A stretch of 64,000 nt of DNA from Paenibacillus tundrae (lineage in GTDB: Bacteria > Bacillota > Bacilli > Paenibacillales > Paenibacillaceae), in NCBI RefSeq assembly GCF_030812775.1, contig NZ_JAUSTI010000007.1, positions 248,001 to 312,000 on the forward strand, read 5' to 3'. The notes beneath the pieces are model-generated. The model saw only the letters and a program-made list of their open reading frames with translations, did no database searches and was not told the DNA's origin. Shown here one piece after another: positions 45,158-54,740 of this stretch (its first letter is position 1; every line of letters begins with the position of its first letter). The translations under genes and the position numbers were made by a program.

Positions 45158-45877
45158 ATGAGTGGAATAGGGAAGCTGCTGCCGAAGCTGGAGGCATATA
45201 TAACCATCCCCTATCCGAAACCGTTGTTTTATGGCGAAGGAAGCGACGAATACCCGGTACCATTTCTTGGATATGCCTACGTGCCAGGAGATTTCCCAAT
45301 CGGTTTGACGGAAGAACGCCGGGCTTTATCGGCAGAGACGCTGGCGAAATTTTTGCGGAGATTGCATGAGTTTCCGGTGCAGGCGGCGCTGAAGTGCGGA
45401 GTTCAACAAGATCATCGAAACTTGACGGACATAGCATCGCGCAAATTGAAATTGGAGGGCTATCTATCGAAGCTGGTTGAACACTTGTCGCCGGAGGAGT
45501 CCGGTGTGATCGAAGCGTATATTGGCAGGCTGCAGAAGGAGCGTATCGAGGGAGTCTATGCAGTTCTACATGGCGATCTTCATTTCAAAAATATGCTTGT
45601 GAATGAGAACGGGATCGTTTCCGGCATCATTGATTGGGGCGATCTGAGCATAGGTCATCCGGCTTGCGATTTGAGCGTTGCTTATAGCTTTTTACCACCT
45701 TACGCTCGCGGAGTGTTTTTCGAAACGTACGGAGGAGCGGACGAGGAAACGAAGCTGCTGGCGCGGCTGATCGCGGTATACATCCCCATACTGATCTTAA
45801 TGCAAGCGGTTGATGATGGGAATGAGGCGATTGCGGCAGAGGCGAAATCCAATATCATGCGGGCACTTTCGGATTAG
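45158..45877 (+). CDS. N-terminally short aminoglycoside phosphotransferase-like kinase
   Basis: 239 residues in frame. The catalytic loop HGDLHFKNMLVNENGIVSGIIDWGDLSIGHPACDLS (Brenner His-Gly-Asp plus DFG-like IIDWGD) places it in the APH/choline kinase family. The usual N-terminal lobe (about 50-60 residues with the ATP-binding loop and Lys) is missing: the frame opens at an ATG without a ribosome binding site. The gene is visibly more GC-rich than its neighbours. It is probably a truncated acquired gene and likely inactive. Confidence 0.75.
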   Translation: MSGIGKLLPKLEAYITIPYPKPLFYGEGSDEYPVPFLGYAYVPGDFPIGLTEERRALSAETLAKFLRRLHEFPVQAALKCGVQQDHRNLTDIASRKLKLEGYLSKLVEHLSPEESGVIEAYIGRLQKERIEGVYAVLHGDLHFKNMLVNENGIVSGIIDWGDLSIGHPACDLSVAYSFLPPYARGVFFETYGGADEETKLLARLIAVYIPILILMQAVDDGNEAIAAEAKSNIMRALSD

Positions 45878-45981
45878 GCTCCTTATTTCGTTTCGGCTAT
45901 GGCGCTATGGCTATCGGCACCACTTTGTCGTTTACATACCGACAATTTAATACAATGCTTATTTTCTAATAACAAACAGCA

Positions 45982-46013
45982 CAAAAAAAGAGCCGCGATT
46001 CCGTGGCTCTTAA
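45982..46013 (-). terminator. Terminator after the GntR-family gene
   Basis: AGAGCCGCG / CGTGGCTCT hairpin (one mismatch) followed by seven T on the minus strand, 95 bp after the gene at 46109-46855. Confidence 0.85.
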
Positions 46014-46108
46014 CATACCAATCTCCGGATAACGATGAAAATTCCTCCGCCAATCTATCAAACGAGGCTGAAGTTCTTGTGCAAGTTGATATAAATCGGT
46101 ATGTTGCA

Positions 46109-46855
46109 TTATTGCTCATTCCCTTCTTGTTGTTCCGGTGAAACCAGCCGAGAGTAAATAGCATCTGCAGAGAAAGCGATATGCTTTTTCAACGTATCGC
46201 GTGATCTAGCAGGATCATGAGCCTTCAAAGCCTCCAAAATCTCTCTATGTACACCCTGATTAAGAGATCGAACATGTTCGTTATAAGGCATGAGATCCAG
46301 TGCTGGATTGATCTTGGTTCGAATCTGTCTTACCGCTGACTCCACATAAGGATTCCCCGATGCTTTTGCGATGGTCAGATGGAACTTAACATCAAGCGCC
46401 CGGAACCATTCCCGCGAGCAATCTGGCTGTACACTCTGCTCAATATAGCGTTCAAGCAACTCCAGCTCGCCTGCGGTGATCCGCTCAGCAGCCAGAAAAG
46501 CACCTTCTGGCTCAACAATCGTACGATATTCGAACACATGTAACATTTGATCCCAGTCCCGCATAATCTCTTCCTTGGTTCGCTTATATGCATTGGCTGT
46601 GATCGGAAGGATAAACGTGCCTCCCTTGGCTCCCACACGCTTCTCGATTAAGCCTTTGGCTTCCAGGACAGACAGTGCTTCACGCACTGTAATTCGGCTG
46701 GCATTGAAAATTTCAGCTAACTCTCTTTCGGAAGGGAGCTGATCCTCACTCAACATTTCCTTGAGTATTATGGCTTCCTCCAACTGCTCCCTAATAAATT
46801 CACTAACCTTTATTGCGGAAACTTTCTCAAATTGGAAAGTCTGTTGGTTAAGCAT
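46109..46855 (-). CDS. GntR family regulator, FadR/FCD subfamily
   Basis: About 248 residues from the ATG at 46855 (GGAGGG upstream; a GTG 6 nt earlier is possible). GntR winged helix at about 10-75 (LPSERELAEIFNASRITVREALSVLEAKGLIEKRVGAKGGTFI), then an FCD ligand domain with the metal-binding pattern D-x3-H (LDVKFHLTIAKASGNPYVESAV) and later H residues in GVHREILEALKAHD. FCD regulators usually sense organic acids. No target gene adjoins it. Confidence 0.92.
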   Translation of the reverse strand: MLNQQTFQFEKVSAIKVSEFIREQLEEAIILKEMLSEDQLPSERELAEIFNASRITVREALSVLEAKGLIEKRVGAKGGTFILPITANAYKRTKEEIMRDWDQMLHVFEYRTIVEPEGAFLAAERITAGELELLERYIEQSVQPDCSREWFRALDVKFHLTIAKASGNPYVESAVRQIRTKINPALDLMPYNEHVRSLNQGVHREILEALKAHDPARSRDTLKKHIAFSADAIYSRLVSPEQQEGNEQ

Positions 46856-47072
46856 ATGCACCCTCCGATTGATCTATTGTCTAAACCTTATACCATTAAA
46901 CATATACTCTTAATATAATTCCGAGTAAACTGATATGCAATCGTTTTTTTCAAAATTTATCTAGACGATAAATACATCTCAATAAAAGTCTCCGGCACTT
47001 CTTTAGGCGATATTCCTTATCGTGACATTCAACCGTAATTCTTTCATGGAATATATACACTTAAACACAAAA

Positions 47073-47113
47073 GAAAAAGCCCCTCTCCCTTCTTATTAAG
47101 AAAGGATTGGGGC
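47073..47113 (-). terminator. Terminator of the giant subtilase gene
   Basis: GCCCC(A)ATCC(TTTCTT) / AAGAAGGGAGAGGGGC-type hairpin followed by TTTTTC on the minus strand, about 36 bp after the gene at 47149-52353. Confidence 0.7.
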
Positions 47114-47148
47114 AATTCATTGCGTTTACACGTTAAACTCCAATCGTA

Positions 47149-50100
47149 TTATGTGGTCGGTTCAGCATCAATTTCGACATCTGTGGGCGAGTCCACGTCC
47201 TCTGCTGCTGGTGTGTCAGGAATTTCGGATGGTGATTCGACAGCGTTAGGTGCTGAAACGTACAAACGTCCAGCTGCTTCAATCTCAGTTTCATTTCCTG
47301 CAGCATCACGAACTTTGATCACGATAACTCCACCATCTAGAACCAAGGATTCAGGTGTCGTATACGTTCCTGTATAATGCCCCGGAGAGCTTTCCGTCAA
47401 TGGAATTCCTGCTCTTGCTTGCAGATCGAGCGGCAATTCAATTCGGAACGAAGCCTGCAAATTCGGTGCACTCTCAAACGAAACAGTGACACTCTCGCCA
47501 GAGGTAATGCGAACATCTTCAGCCGGCGTTATATTCGTTATTTCTGGCAACACAGTCTCCACTTGTACGATTCGAGTAATCGTGGTTATATTTCCGGCAA
47601 GGTCTTTGGCTGTAATGGTAATCGTATTCTTGCCTTCATTCACAAGTACCCGGTGACTGAAGCTTCGATCTTGGCCAATGACAACCTTCTGTCCATTCAC
47701 GGTTACCGTATCCAGGAATGCTTCCACCACATTGCCTGTAACATGAACGACTTCAGCGTTTGTGCGACTTCCCTCTTCAGGTGTAAGGATGTTTAATACT
47801 GGTGCTGTCTTGTCCAAGATAACGACAACTGGAAGAGAGCGATCAGTTGCTTTGCCGTTCACGATCACCTCTGCCGTGAGTGCATTCACTCCTGGCTGAA
47901 GGTTCACTTCCAGCGTGAATTTACCATTCACCACCTGAGCCTTACCTGCAGCTTTTCCGCCATTGTAGATACGAGCCTCTGCTCCAGAAGCTGGGGAAGT
48001 GCCGTTAACAGTAATTTTCGTTTTATTCGTATACGTTCCTTTCACTGAAGTCGTGATGACAGGAGCATTGACTGGATATTTAACAATTGCACGAATCATA
48101 TAATTACCTTCTTCGGCAGGTGCTGTAGTCCAGTTTCCATTCACTCGCTGCCAACTGCGACCAGCATTAGTCCCCGTTTCGTCAGTCGCCAGTCCAGGCG
48201 CTTGTGTGCCTTCGGTTGTCTGAACATACACGATATAGAAGTCGCCTTCTACGACCACTGATTCAGGGAATTCTACGGTTGTCCACTGATCATTGCGCAG
48301 TGCTGTTCCATCGAAAGGCCCTGCAAGCAATCGTCCAGGTGCACCAGCCGCACCGCTCGCATCGTACACAGCGTACTGGAATGCTGTCCCACCTGGTAGC
48401 GGCCATTCTGTATTCCAGAATCGGAAGGAAGCACCCGTAAGCTGAGCCGCAGCTAAGTCTGGTGTCATGCGCACAGCCCAGGCGTTATTCGCTGCCACAA
48501 AAGCTCTCGCATTTTCAGCTGTTCCATCATCATAAGCAATTTCTCCAGGGAATCCGATAAAAGGTTTCAGCGTAACATTGGATTGCACTGACCCATTGCC
48601 AGGCACGGTTACGTTCACCTTTTTACTGTAATAATCCGTTGCAACTACGGACAACGTATAGGTTCCCTCTAGGACTTCAAGCACAAAGCTACCGTCCGTA
48701 CCGGTACGAATTGCCCCGACCTGAGCGTCTTCGAGAACAAGAACCGTTGCTCCAGCAATCGGTTTACCTGAGCGTTCATCTGTTACAACACCTTGAATTT
48801 CTCCATGAGGTATCGCCTCCAGATTGAAGTTAGCTTTCGCACCTCCACCATCTGTAATCGTAACTCTTTCAGTGCGTGGATAATATCCATACGCCTCTGC
48901 TTTCAAGGTGTATTCACCTGCGACATGGGTGAAGCTGTATCTGCCAGTCGCCGAATCTGTTTTCACAGAACGTCCCGTCTCCAGTACGGTAACCGTAGCA
49001 CTCGCAGGCAAGCTTAGTGGTGAAACGGAACCATCTTGCGGCTGTTCTTGTTTAGGCGCTTCTTGCTTTGTTTTATTAAATTCATATTTGTCTGTACGTG
49101 TGACCTTGTACCATGGATTGTCGTAAACGGGTTTTGGCTTGTCACCACTGAGCACAACAGCATGGTCATCCGTTACCGTAGCAGTTGCAACACCCAGAAT
49201 GCGAAAATCATCAATGTACCAGCCTTGCTTCACAACACTATTGTCCGAGGTTAAACGGAATCGGATTTGAGCTTCATGGCCGGTGAAGGCATGCAGATCA
49301 TAAAATACCGGTGTCCATTGCTTGCCAATTGTATTGTGTGAAAATTTCCCGAGCTCAGACCATGTTGCACCACCATCCGTTGTTGCTTCAACGTAACCAT
49401 AATCGTAACCACCCTCAATCTCATACCAGTGGTTAAATGTCAGCGTAGCTTCAGGAAGCTCTGTCAGGTCAACAACTGGAGATACGAGAGCGTAGTTCGA
49501 ACCGTTCTCATACGTACTATCCAGATCGGTTGCCCACACATTCGGTGCAGATACAGCACTTGCAGGGCCATTAACCGGGACTCCACGTTCCCACTCATCC
49601 TTGGTTCCTGCATGTGTCCATCCGTTATCCGAATCACCATCAAACGAATCGCTGTAGATATCTTCCGGCACTTCGACAGTCACGGATGCTTCATTGGATT
49701 TATCACTTTCATTCCCACTGTAATCTAGCGCCGCAACGGTGTAATAATACGTTGTATCTGTTACGGTCGCGGTGTCTATAAATGTTGTTGCCGTTGTATC
49801 GCCGATTGCCTCGTAATCTTCACCAGAGCTAGATGAACGATAGACTACATAAGACTTCAGATCTTCATCCTCTGGCCCCGTCCAAGACAAGGTTACATTG
49901 CCTAACATGTCTTTCGTTGCAGACAAAGCACTTGGTGCTGCAGGAGCAATATCATCTGGTGCTTGGACGGAGAAGTCATCGATGTACCAGCCTGCTTTTT
50001 GAATCGAATTATCACTTGTCAGATTAAACTTGATAAATACCTGTTGCCCTGCATATTCTCTTAGATCCACAAATTGCGTTTTCCAATCTCCCCCAGCTCC

Positions 50101-52353
50101 TGTGAAACTGAGTATCTCTTCAAAAGCAAAATCACGATCTTCTGTTGCGATGTATACCTTACCAAAATCAATGTTATTCTCTAGATCGAACCAATGCTTG
50201 AAGGATAGAATAGCCCCTTCTGGGCTTTCGGTCAGATCAATGGGCGGTGCGAGCAAATAAGCATTACTATTCGCTGCATAAGTACCTTCCAAATTAGATG
50301 CGATCAGCTTATCACCCGAGTATGCCTGTTTGGGACCGCTGATTGGTGATCCCCATGCCCACGTATTTCCAGGCCCTCCGGAAGTGAATCCGAGATCATT
50401 TTCCTCAAAATCTTGAATGTATCCTGGTTGAACGCCATTCGACACAGCAACATCATACACTTTACTGTCAAAGCCGTTATTGCCATAATCGTTAACTCGA
50501 ATATAATATTCTAGCCCAGGTGACTCCACTAAAAATGAAGGTATCGTTGCGGAATATGTGCCGTCCTTACTATCTCCAGTAATTCGTTGCATCGGCAAAT
50601 ACACATAGGTGTCCGTTCCTTTCGTTCTAGCGAAAGCCTCAACCGACAGCACAGCCACATTATCTGTAACATGAGCGGTGAGTGGAACGTCGATTCCTGA
50701 GAAAGCTGAGTTGACAGGTGTATGCTCCAATACAGGCTCCTCCAGATCATCTCCAGCGGTAACGACTCGGCCAGAGACTGTACCGATGCCTTCAACAACA
50801 GATCCTACCGCATCCAAAGCATTAATAATTCCGTGTCCATACCCGTTATTAGGTGAGGTCGGGTATCGTTGATCTGTTGCGGGTGTCGCCGTATCCATAA
50901 TAATCTGCTCAAGCTGATCTACATTCAGAGAATGATTGGCTTGGAGCAACAGCGCTGCAAGTGCTGTCGTATGTGGTCCAGCCATGGACGTACCGTCCCA
51001 GCCTCCCTCATATCCCCCGCCAGGAATGGCGGAACGAATGTTAACACCAGGAGCAGCAACATCCGGTTTAATCTCATCATATGGAGAGGGACCTAGAAGG
51101 GAGAACGAGCCCAGATTACCGTTGATATCTGTCGCCCCTGTTGCAAAGCTCTCTGGATAGTTGGCTGGGTTCGCAACCGAACCAGGACCACCCGGATTCG
51201 TTAAGTTAACGTTACCTGCAGAGAACTCAGGGAAAATCTGAGCGTCACGCCAAGCTTGTACCATTGGACGGAACCACTCGTCTAGTCCTGGGCCGCCGCC
51301 CCATGAATTGTTCACTACGTCCGGTGCAAGCTCCGGATGAAGATTCCCTTCAGCATCGACTGGTGCAAGCAACCACTGTCCGCCGTCTAAGATGATGGCA
51401 TCCGTAGTGCTTGGATTGAAAATACGAACCCCGATCCATTTTGCACCGGGAGCAACACCGATCTGATTGGAACCATCTGCTTCCGCACCAACCATCGTAC
51501 CCATCGTGTGCGTTCCATGACCGTCACCATCGGCTGGAAGAGATGCACGGCTGTGCGGGTCATACCAGCTAAGCTCAGGATTCACAATATTGCCTGAAGC
51601 ATCGATACCTCTCCATTGGTTACGAAGCGCTGGATGGGTGTAATCAACGCCACTATCCAAGTTCGCAACAACTATACCTGTCCCGTCGATCCCCTTTTCC
51701 CAGACTGCTGGTGCATTGATATAATCGATATTCCATTCTACATTTTCAGTTGTTGCTGCTGTGGATTTGGCGTCTTCTTTGGCTTTCTCCGCTTCATTCG
51801 CCTGTTCTTTGTTGATTTCTACTTTCTGGAGGAAACGCTCCTCATTCGGAAGAATCTTATCCACTTCTGAATGAAGGGCAATCTGCTCCATGACGTCCTT
51901 GGTACTCGTGACTACAAGAGAATTTACGATAAAATAGCTCTTGTATTCTTTTACTTTGCCTAGCTCAAGCTCTTCTTCTAGTAAACGTTCCAGATTATAT
52001 TGTGTGCGTGAAGCAGTCTCCCGCAAAGAACCCACTACAGAAGTTCGAACCGATAGCTTTGTTGCCGAAGCGGTCATCTTCTGAATAGTAGCCTGCTCCA
52101 TCGCCTGTTGAGAGACCTTCGTCGTATCAACTTGCTCTTTCATTTTGACTAAATAAGTAACATAATCCTTGTTCTCAAACTGTGTGCTCAACTTCGCATT
52201 AACTTTGGACGTCGTAACCTTAGCTGCGCCAGACTTCATGTCAATCTTCTGGGATGAGGTATTGTCAGCCGAAACCGGTTGAACGATCGTTAGTGCAAGA
52301 AGAAGCGATAACCCTAATGAGAGGGGCTTACGTAACCGTTTTGCTTTTATCAA
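47149..52353 (-). CDS. bpr: Secreted bacillopeptidase F-type serine protease with an extra module
   Basis: 1734 residues. Signal peptide (KRLRKPLSLGLSLLLALTIVQPVSA), I9-type propeptide (about 60-170), then S8 subtilase with catalytic Asp (ANLDSGVDYTHPAL, about 233), His (GHGTHTMGTMVG, about 282) and Ser (DGTSMAGPHTTA, about 456). Downstream: a MAM/Bpr-type jelly-roll (about 645-793), FnIII (795-890), a second similar jelly-roll (905-1055), CarboxypepD_reg domains (1110-1260), a DUF-like beta domain (GEIAYDDGTAENARAF, about 1270-1400), glucodextranase-like repeats and an Asp/Glu-rich tail. The order matches B. subtilis Bpr (1433 residues) except for the added FnIII plus second jelly-roll. Extracellular scavenging protease. 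GGGAGTGG precedes the ATG. Confidence 0.93.
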   Translation of the reverse strand: MIKAKRLRKPLSLGLSLLLALTIVQPVSADNTSSQKIDMKSGAAKVTTSKVNAKLSTQFENKDYVTYLVKMKEQVDTTKVSQQAMEQATIQKMTASATKLSVRTSVVGSLRETASRTQYNLERLLEEELELGKVKEYKSYFIVNSLVVTSTKDVMEQIALHSEVDKILPNEERFLQKVEINKEQANEAEKAKEDAKSTAATTENVEWNIDYINAPAVWEKGIDGTGIVVANLDSGVDYTHPALRNQWRGIDASGNIVNPELSWYDPHSRASLPADGDGHGTHTMGTMVGAEADGSNQIGVAPGAKWIGVRIFNPSTTDAIILDGGQWLLAPVDAEGNLHPELAPDVVNNSWGGGPGLDEWFRPMVQAWRDAQIFPEFSAGNVNLTNPGGPGSVANPANYPESFATGATDINGNLGSFSLLGPSPYDEIKPDVAAPGVNIRSAIPGGGYEGGWDGTSMAGPHTTALAALLLQANHSLNVDQLEQIIMDTATPATDQRYPTSPNNGYGHGIINALDAVGSVVEGIGTVSGRVVTAGDDLEEPVLEHTPVNSAFSGIDVPLTAHVTDNVAVLSVEAFARTKGTDTYVYLPMQRITGDSKDGTYSATIPSFLVESPGLEYYIRVNDYGNNGFDSKVYDVAVSNGVQPGYIQDFEENDLGFTSGGPGNTWAWGSPISGPKQAYSGDKLIASNLEGTYAANSNAYLLAPPIDLTESPEGAILSFKHWFDLENNIDFGKVYIATEDRDFAFEEILSFTGAGGDWKTQFVDLREYAGQQVFIKFNLTSDNSIQKAGWYIDDFSVQAPDDIAPAAPSALSATKDMLGNVTLSWTGPEDEDLKSYVVYRSSSSGEDYEAIGDTTATTFIDTATVTDTTYYYTVAALDYSGNESDKSNEASVTVEVPEDIYSDSFDGDSDNGWTHAGTKDEWERGVPVNGPASAVSAPNVWATDLDSTYENGSNYALVSPVVDLTELPEATLTFNHWYEIEGGYDYGYVEATTDGGATWSELGKFSHNTIGKQWTPVFYDLHAFTGHEAQIRFRLTSDNSVVKQGWYIDDFRILGVATATVTDDHAVVLSGDKPKPVYDNPWYKVTRTDKYEFNKTKQEAPKQEQPQDGSVSPLSLPASATVTVLETGRSVKTDSATGRYSFTHVAGEYTLKAEAYGYYPRTERVTITDGGGAKANFNLEAIPHGEIQGVVTDERSGKPIAGATVLVLEDAQVGAIRTGTDGSFVLEVLEGTYTLSVVATDYYSKKVNVTVPGNGSVQSNVTLKPFIGFPGEIAYDDGTAENARAFVAANNAWAVRMTPDLAAAQLTGASFRFWNTEWPLPGGTAFQYAVYDASGAAGAPGRLLAGPFDGTALRNDQWTTVEFPESVVVEGDFYIVYVQTTEGTQAPGLATDETGTNAGRSWQRVNGNWTTAPAEEGNYMIRAIVKYPVNAPVITTSVKGTYTNKTKITVNGTSPASGAEARIYNGGKAAGKAQVVNGKFTLEVNLQPGVNALTAEVIVNGKATDRSLPVVVILDKTAPVLNILTPEEGSRTNAEVVHVTGNVVEAFLDTVTVNGQKVVIGQDRSFSHRVLVNEGKNTITITAKDLAGNITTITRIVQVETVLPEITNITPAEDVRITSGESVTVSFESAPNLQASFRIELPLDLQARAGIPLTESSPGHYTGTYTTPESLVLDGGVIVIKVRDAAGNETEIEAAGRLYVSAPNAVESPSEIPDTPAAEDVDSPTDVEIDAEPTT

Positions 52354-52464
52354 ACTTTTCCACTCCCTTTACCCGGTTTTTGGAATCTAGCGAAGCACGT
52401 AGCTCATCGCCGTGTCATAAAACGGTACAACAGTTTGAAAAAAACTCCACATATGAAATATTAC

Positions 52465-52512
52465 GAAGTTTATTGGACTACGCTAAGCCTCACCTCCCTA
52501 ACAGGAAACTTC
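52465..52512 (-). ncRNA. Candidate structured element in the bpr leader
   Basis: On the minus strand GAAGTTT pairs perfectly with AAACTTC around a 34-nt loop holding GTTAGGGAGGTGAGGC, a sequence that recalls the first conserved stretch of the M-box riboswitch. The remaining M-box core (GCTGCTGCCCA etc.) is absent, so it is not a complete M-box. Confidence 0.25.
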
Positions 52513-53067
52513 TATAGTGATCAGAATGGATTGGTTTACATCGGATCGATATAAATAGATTGAATGAGGTAGGAACTCTGTTGGGATAGCCATAGCAATA
52601 GATCGATCATGAGTGAGTTAACATTGGAAGTGGGATAACGTAGATCATCGATGTGAGCGAACCTTTGTATGTTCTATGTCGGAGGGTGACTACAAGCGTT
52701 AGTAGAAGTATGTATCGTATCTGAGGCGTTGAATGTATATCGTCAACATGCTGTATGAAACCTAGTAGAAAAACATCTTGAATTTCATATAAATTACAAT
52801 TTATATTTATATTGGATTTTTATGATTTAGTATAGAGTCGTATTATAAGATAATCAAGCATATTTATTGAAAAATTTAGAAATTAAGCCTTTATAAGTAT
52901 TTATGATGTCTATCCATGCTGAAATGCTCTACATTATTTCGTGATTATGAAAGTTCGATTAATTAGATAGTTCAATCGATGCTAACTCACAATGTCAATT
53001 CGCGCAAAATGCGCTTATCCTTGTTTGTATGACATATTCCAACAGCGCTGAATGGACTAAACACATC

Positions 53068-53099
53068 AAAAAACCAATGCGATTCAATCGCACTGGTCT
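53068..53099 (-). terminator. Terminator of the alpha-L-fucosidase gene
   Basis: ACCAGTGCGATT / AATCGCATTGGT hairpin with loop GA and six T on the minus strand, about 55 bp downstream of the gene. Confidence 0.85.
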
Positions 53100-53153
53100 C
53101 TGAGTCTCTCTATTCTTTCACATCATGCATGTAACGATATCGTGATCTGGCTA

Positions 53154-54620
53154 TCAATCCACTTCAATCTGAAAGACCACAGGCAATTCGCTTTGTACAT
53201 TGGTCGTAGTAATCGTTAAAGCGTCTCCCGTTCTTACCCACTCAGGTTGTTGATCAAATCCAAGAATTTTAATTTCCTTGATGATTCCTTCAAAATAAGG
53301 TGATTTTTCCTTCAAAGATTGAATATGAACTACACCATTTTCCGGATAAACCAGAACGCATGCATAGAGATAATGATCTCTCACCGTAAATCGGATATCT
53401 TCACTGGTAAACAGTTTGGTCTGCCCATCCGTAAATTGTCCTTCCTTTATTTCCGTTGGCCCTTCCCCAAACTTGCGCCAGTACGTGGTATCATAGATCG
53501 CTTCACCGTTCACTTCCAGCCATTTACCGATCGTTAGCAGTAGATTTCGATCTTCATCTGGTATAGTACCATCGGCACGAGGACCCACATTCAGCAGAAG
53601 ACTTCCATTCTTACTCACGATATCGACAAAATCTCTTATAATCTCTCCTGCCGTTTTATACACATTACTTTCCGTGTAACACCAGGAATTTTTGGCGACA
53701 GCTGTATCTGTTTGCCAGAAGTAAGGTTTAAGCTCAGCAAATTGCCCCCTCTCCACGTCTGGAACTGCAGAGCCAAACATCAAGGCATCATGCTTATAAT
53801 TAATTGCAACAGGTGTACCCCACTCTTCCCCTTTGTTGTAATAGTAGGCACAGAATTTTTTCAAATAAGGCTTGAACGCGGCGTTCTGAATCCACCAGTC
53901 AAAATAAAATACACGTGGCTGATATTGATCAACCAATTCACAGCATCGGATCAACCAGTCCTCTAGAAATGCTTGACTCGGCGGACAATCATATAGATCG
54001 AAATGATCCTTGGGTTCAGGCATAGCAGGCCAGTAGAAGTCTCCCTGCTCTAATGGCTCATGCACATCCGATTCGAATTCTTTGCCATGGGACATGAAGA
54101 ACCAATGCTCCGCGCGATGTGATGACACACACAATGCGAGACCTTGCTTCTCATACGCTGCTTTCATCTCTGCCAGCAGATCACGTTTGGGTCCCATTTC
54201 ATATGTGTTATAGTGAGAGATAGAGCTTCGATACATTTGAAAACCATCATGATGCTCCGCTACAGGCATAACGTATCTTGCGCCAGATTGTTTGAACAGT
54301 GTAGCCCATTCGTCGGCATCGAACTTCTCTGCCTGAAACATAGGGATGAAGTCTTTGTACCCAAAATCCTTATGAGGGCCATATACCTCTAGATGATGAT
54401 CATAGGCTTTGGAGCCTTGAATATACATATTTCGCGAATACCATTCGCTATCATACGCAGGTACGGAGTATAGACCCCAGTGAATGAATATGCCAAACTT
54501 CGCGTTCTGGTACCAATCGGGTACCTCGAATTGACGAAGCGAGCTCCAGTTATCCTGGTACTTTCCATTCGCAATCGTTGTATCAATGTGTTTCAAATAT
54601 TCGTTTTTGTCTAATTTCAT
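53154..54620 (-). CDS. Alpha-L-fucosidase, GH29
   Basis: About 488 residues from the ATG at 54620 (GAGGGCGAC upstream; ATGs at 54653 and 54644 lack a site). GH29 hallmarks: WYQNAKFGIFIHWGLYSVPAYDSEWY, FDADEWATLFKQSGARYVMPVAEHHDGF (catalytic-site His pair), VFYFDWW (nucleophile Asp) and LLLNVGPRADGTIPDED. The C-terminal domain is a short beta-sandwich. No signal peptide, so cytosolic; removes fucose from imported glycans. A divergent AraC regulator starts about 120 bp away. Confidence 0.94.
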   Translation of the reverse strand: MKLDKNEYLKHIDTTIANGKYQDNWSSLRQFEVPDWYQNAKFGIFIHWGLYSVPAYDSEWYSRNMYIQGSKAYDHHLEVYGPHKDFGYKDFIPMFQAEKFDADEWATLFKQSGARYVMPVAEHHDGFQMYRSSISHYNTYEMGPKRDLLAEMKAAYEKQGLALCVSSHRAEHWFFMSHGKEFESDVHEPLEQGDFYWPAMPEPKDHFDLYDCPPSQAFLEDWLIRCCELVDQYQPRVFYFDWWIQNAAFKPYLKKFCAYYYNKGEEWGTPVAINYKHDALMFGSAVPDVERGQFAELKPYFWQTDTAVAKNSWCYTESNVYKTAGEIIRDFVDIVSKNGSLLLNVGPRADGTIPDEDRNLLLTIGKWLEVNGEAIYDTTYWRKFGEGPTEIKEGQFTDGQTKLFTSEDIRFTVRDHYLYACVLVYPENGVVHIQSLKEKSPYFEGIIKEIKILGFDQQPEWVRTGDALTITTTNVQSELPVVFQIEVD

Positions 54621-54740
54621 GTCGCCCTCATCCCTTCTACTCATGGGTTGCACTTGTATTGTAGTGGCTTCTGACGGGAATAGACATGTAGATCACTAAC
54701 CTATAGATGGACAATACTAACATGGTCGGGAGATGAAGGT

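Larger units (their letters stand above)
52354..53153. other. 800-bp gap: long subtilase leader and promoter, no gene
   Basis: No coding frame is convincing on either strand. A minus-strand promoter candidate (TTCAAT, 18-nt spacer, TATAAT) lies at 52842-52871; if used, the bpr message has a leader of about 490 nt. A TATAAATT / AATTTATA palindrome lies just downstream of it (about 52786-52803). The plus-strand side shows only the terminator of the fucosidase gene. Confidence 0.35.

Noticed and set aside
52465-52512. M-box (magnesium) riboswitch
   Set aside because: Only the first conserved stretch is similar; the rest of the core is missing and the downstream gene is a protease rather than a magnesium transporter.
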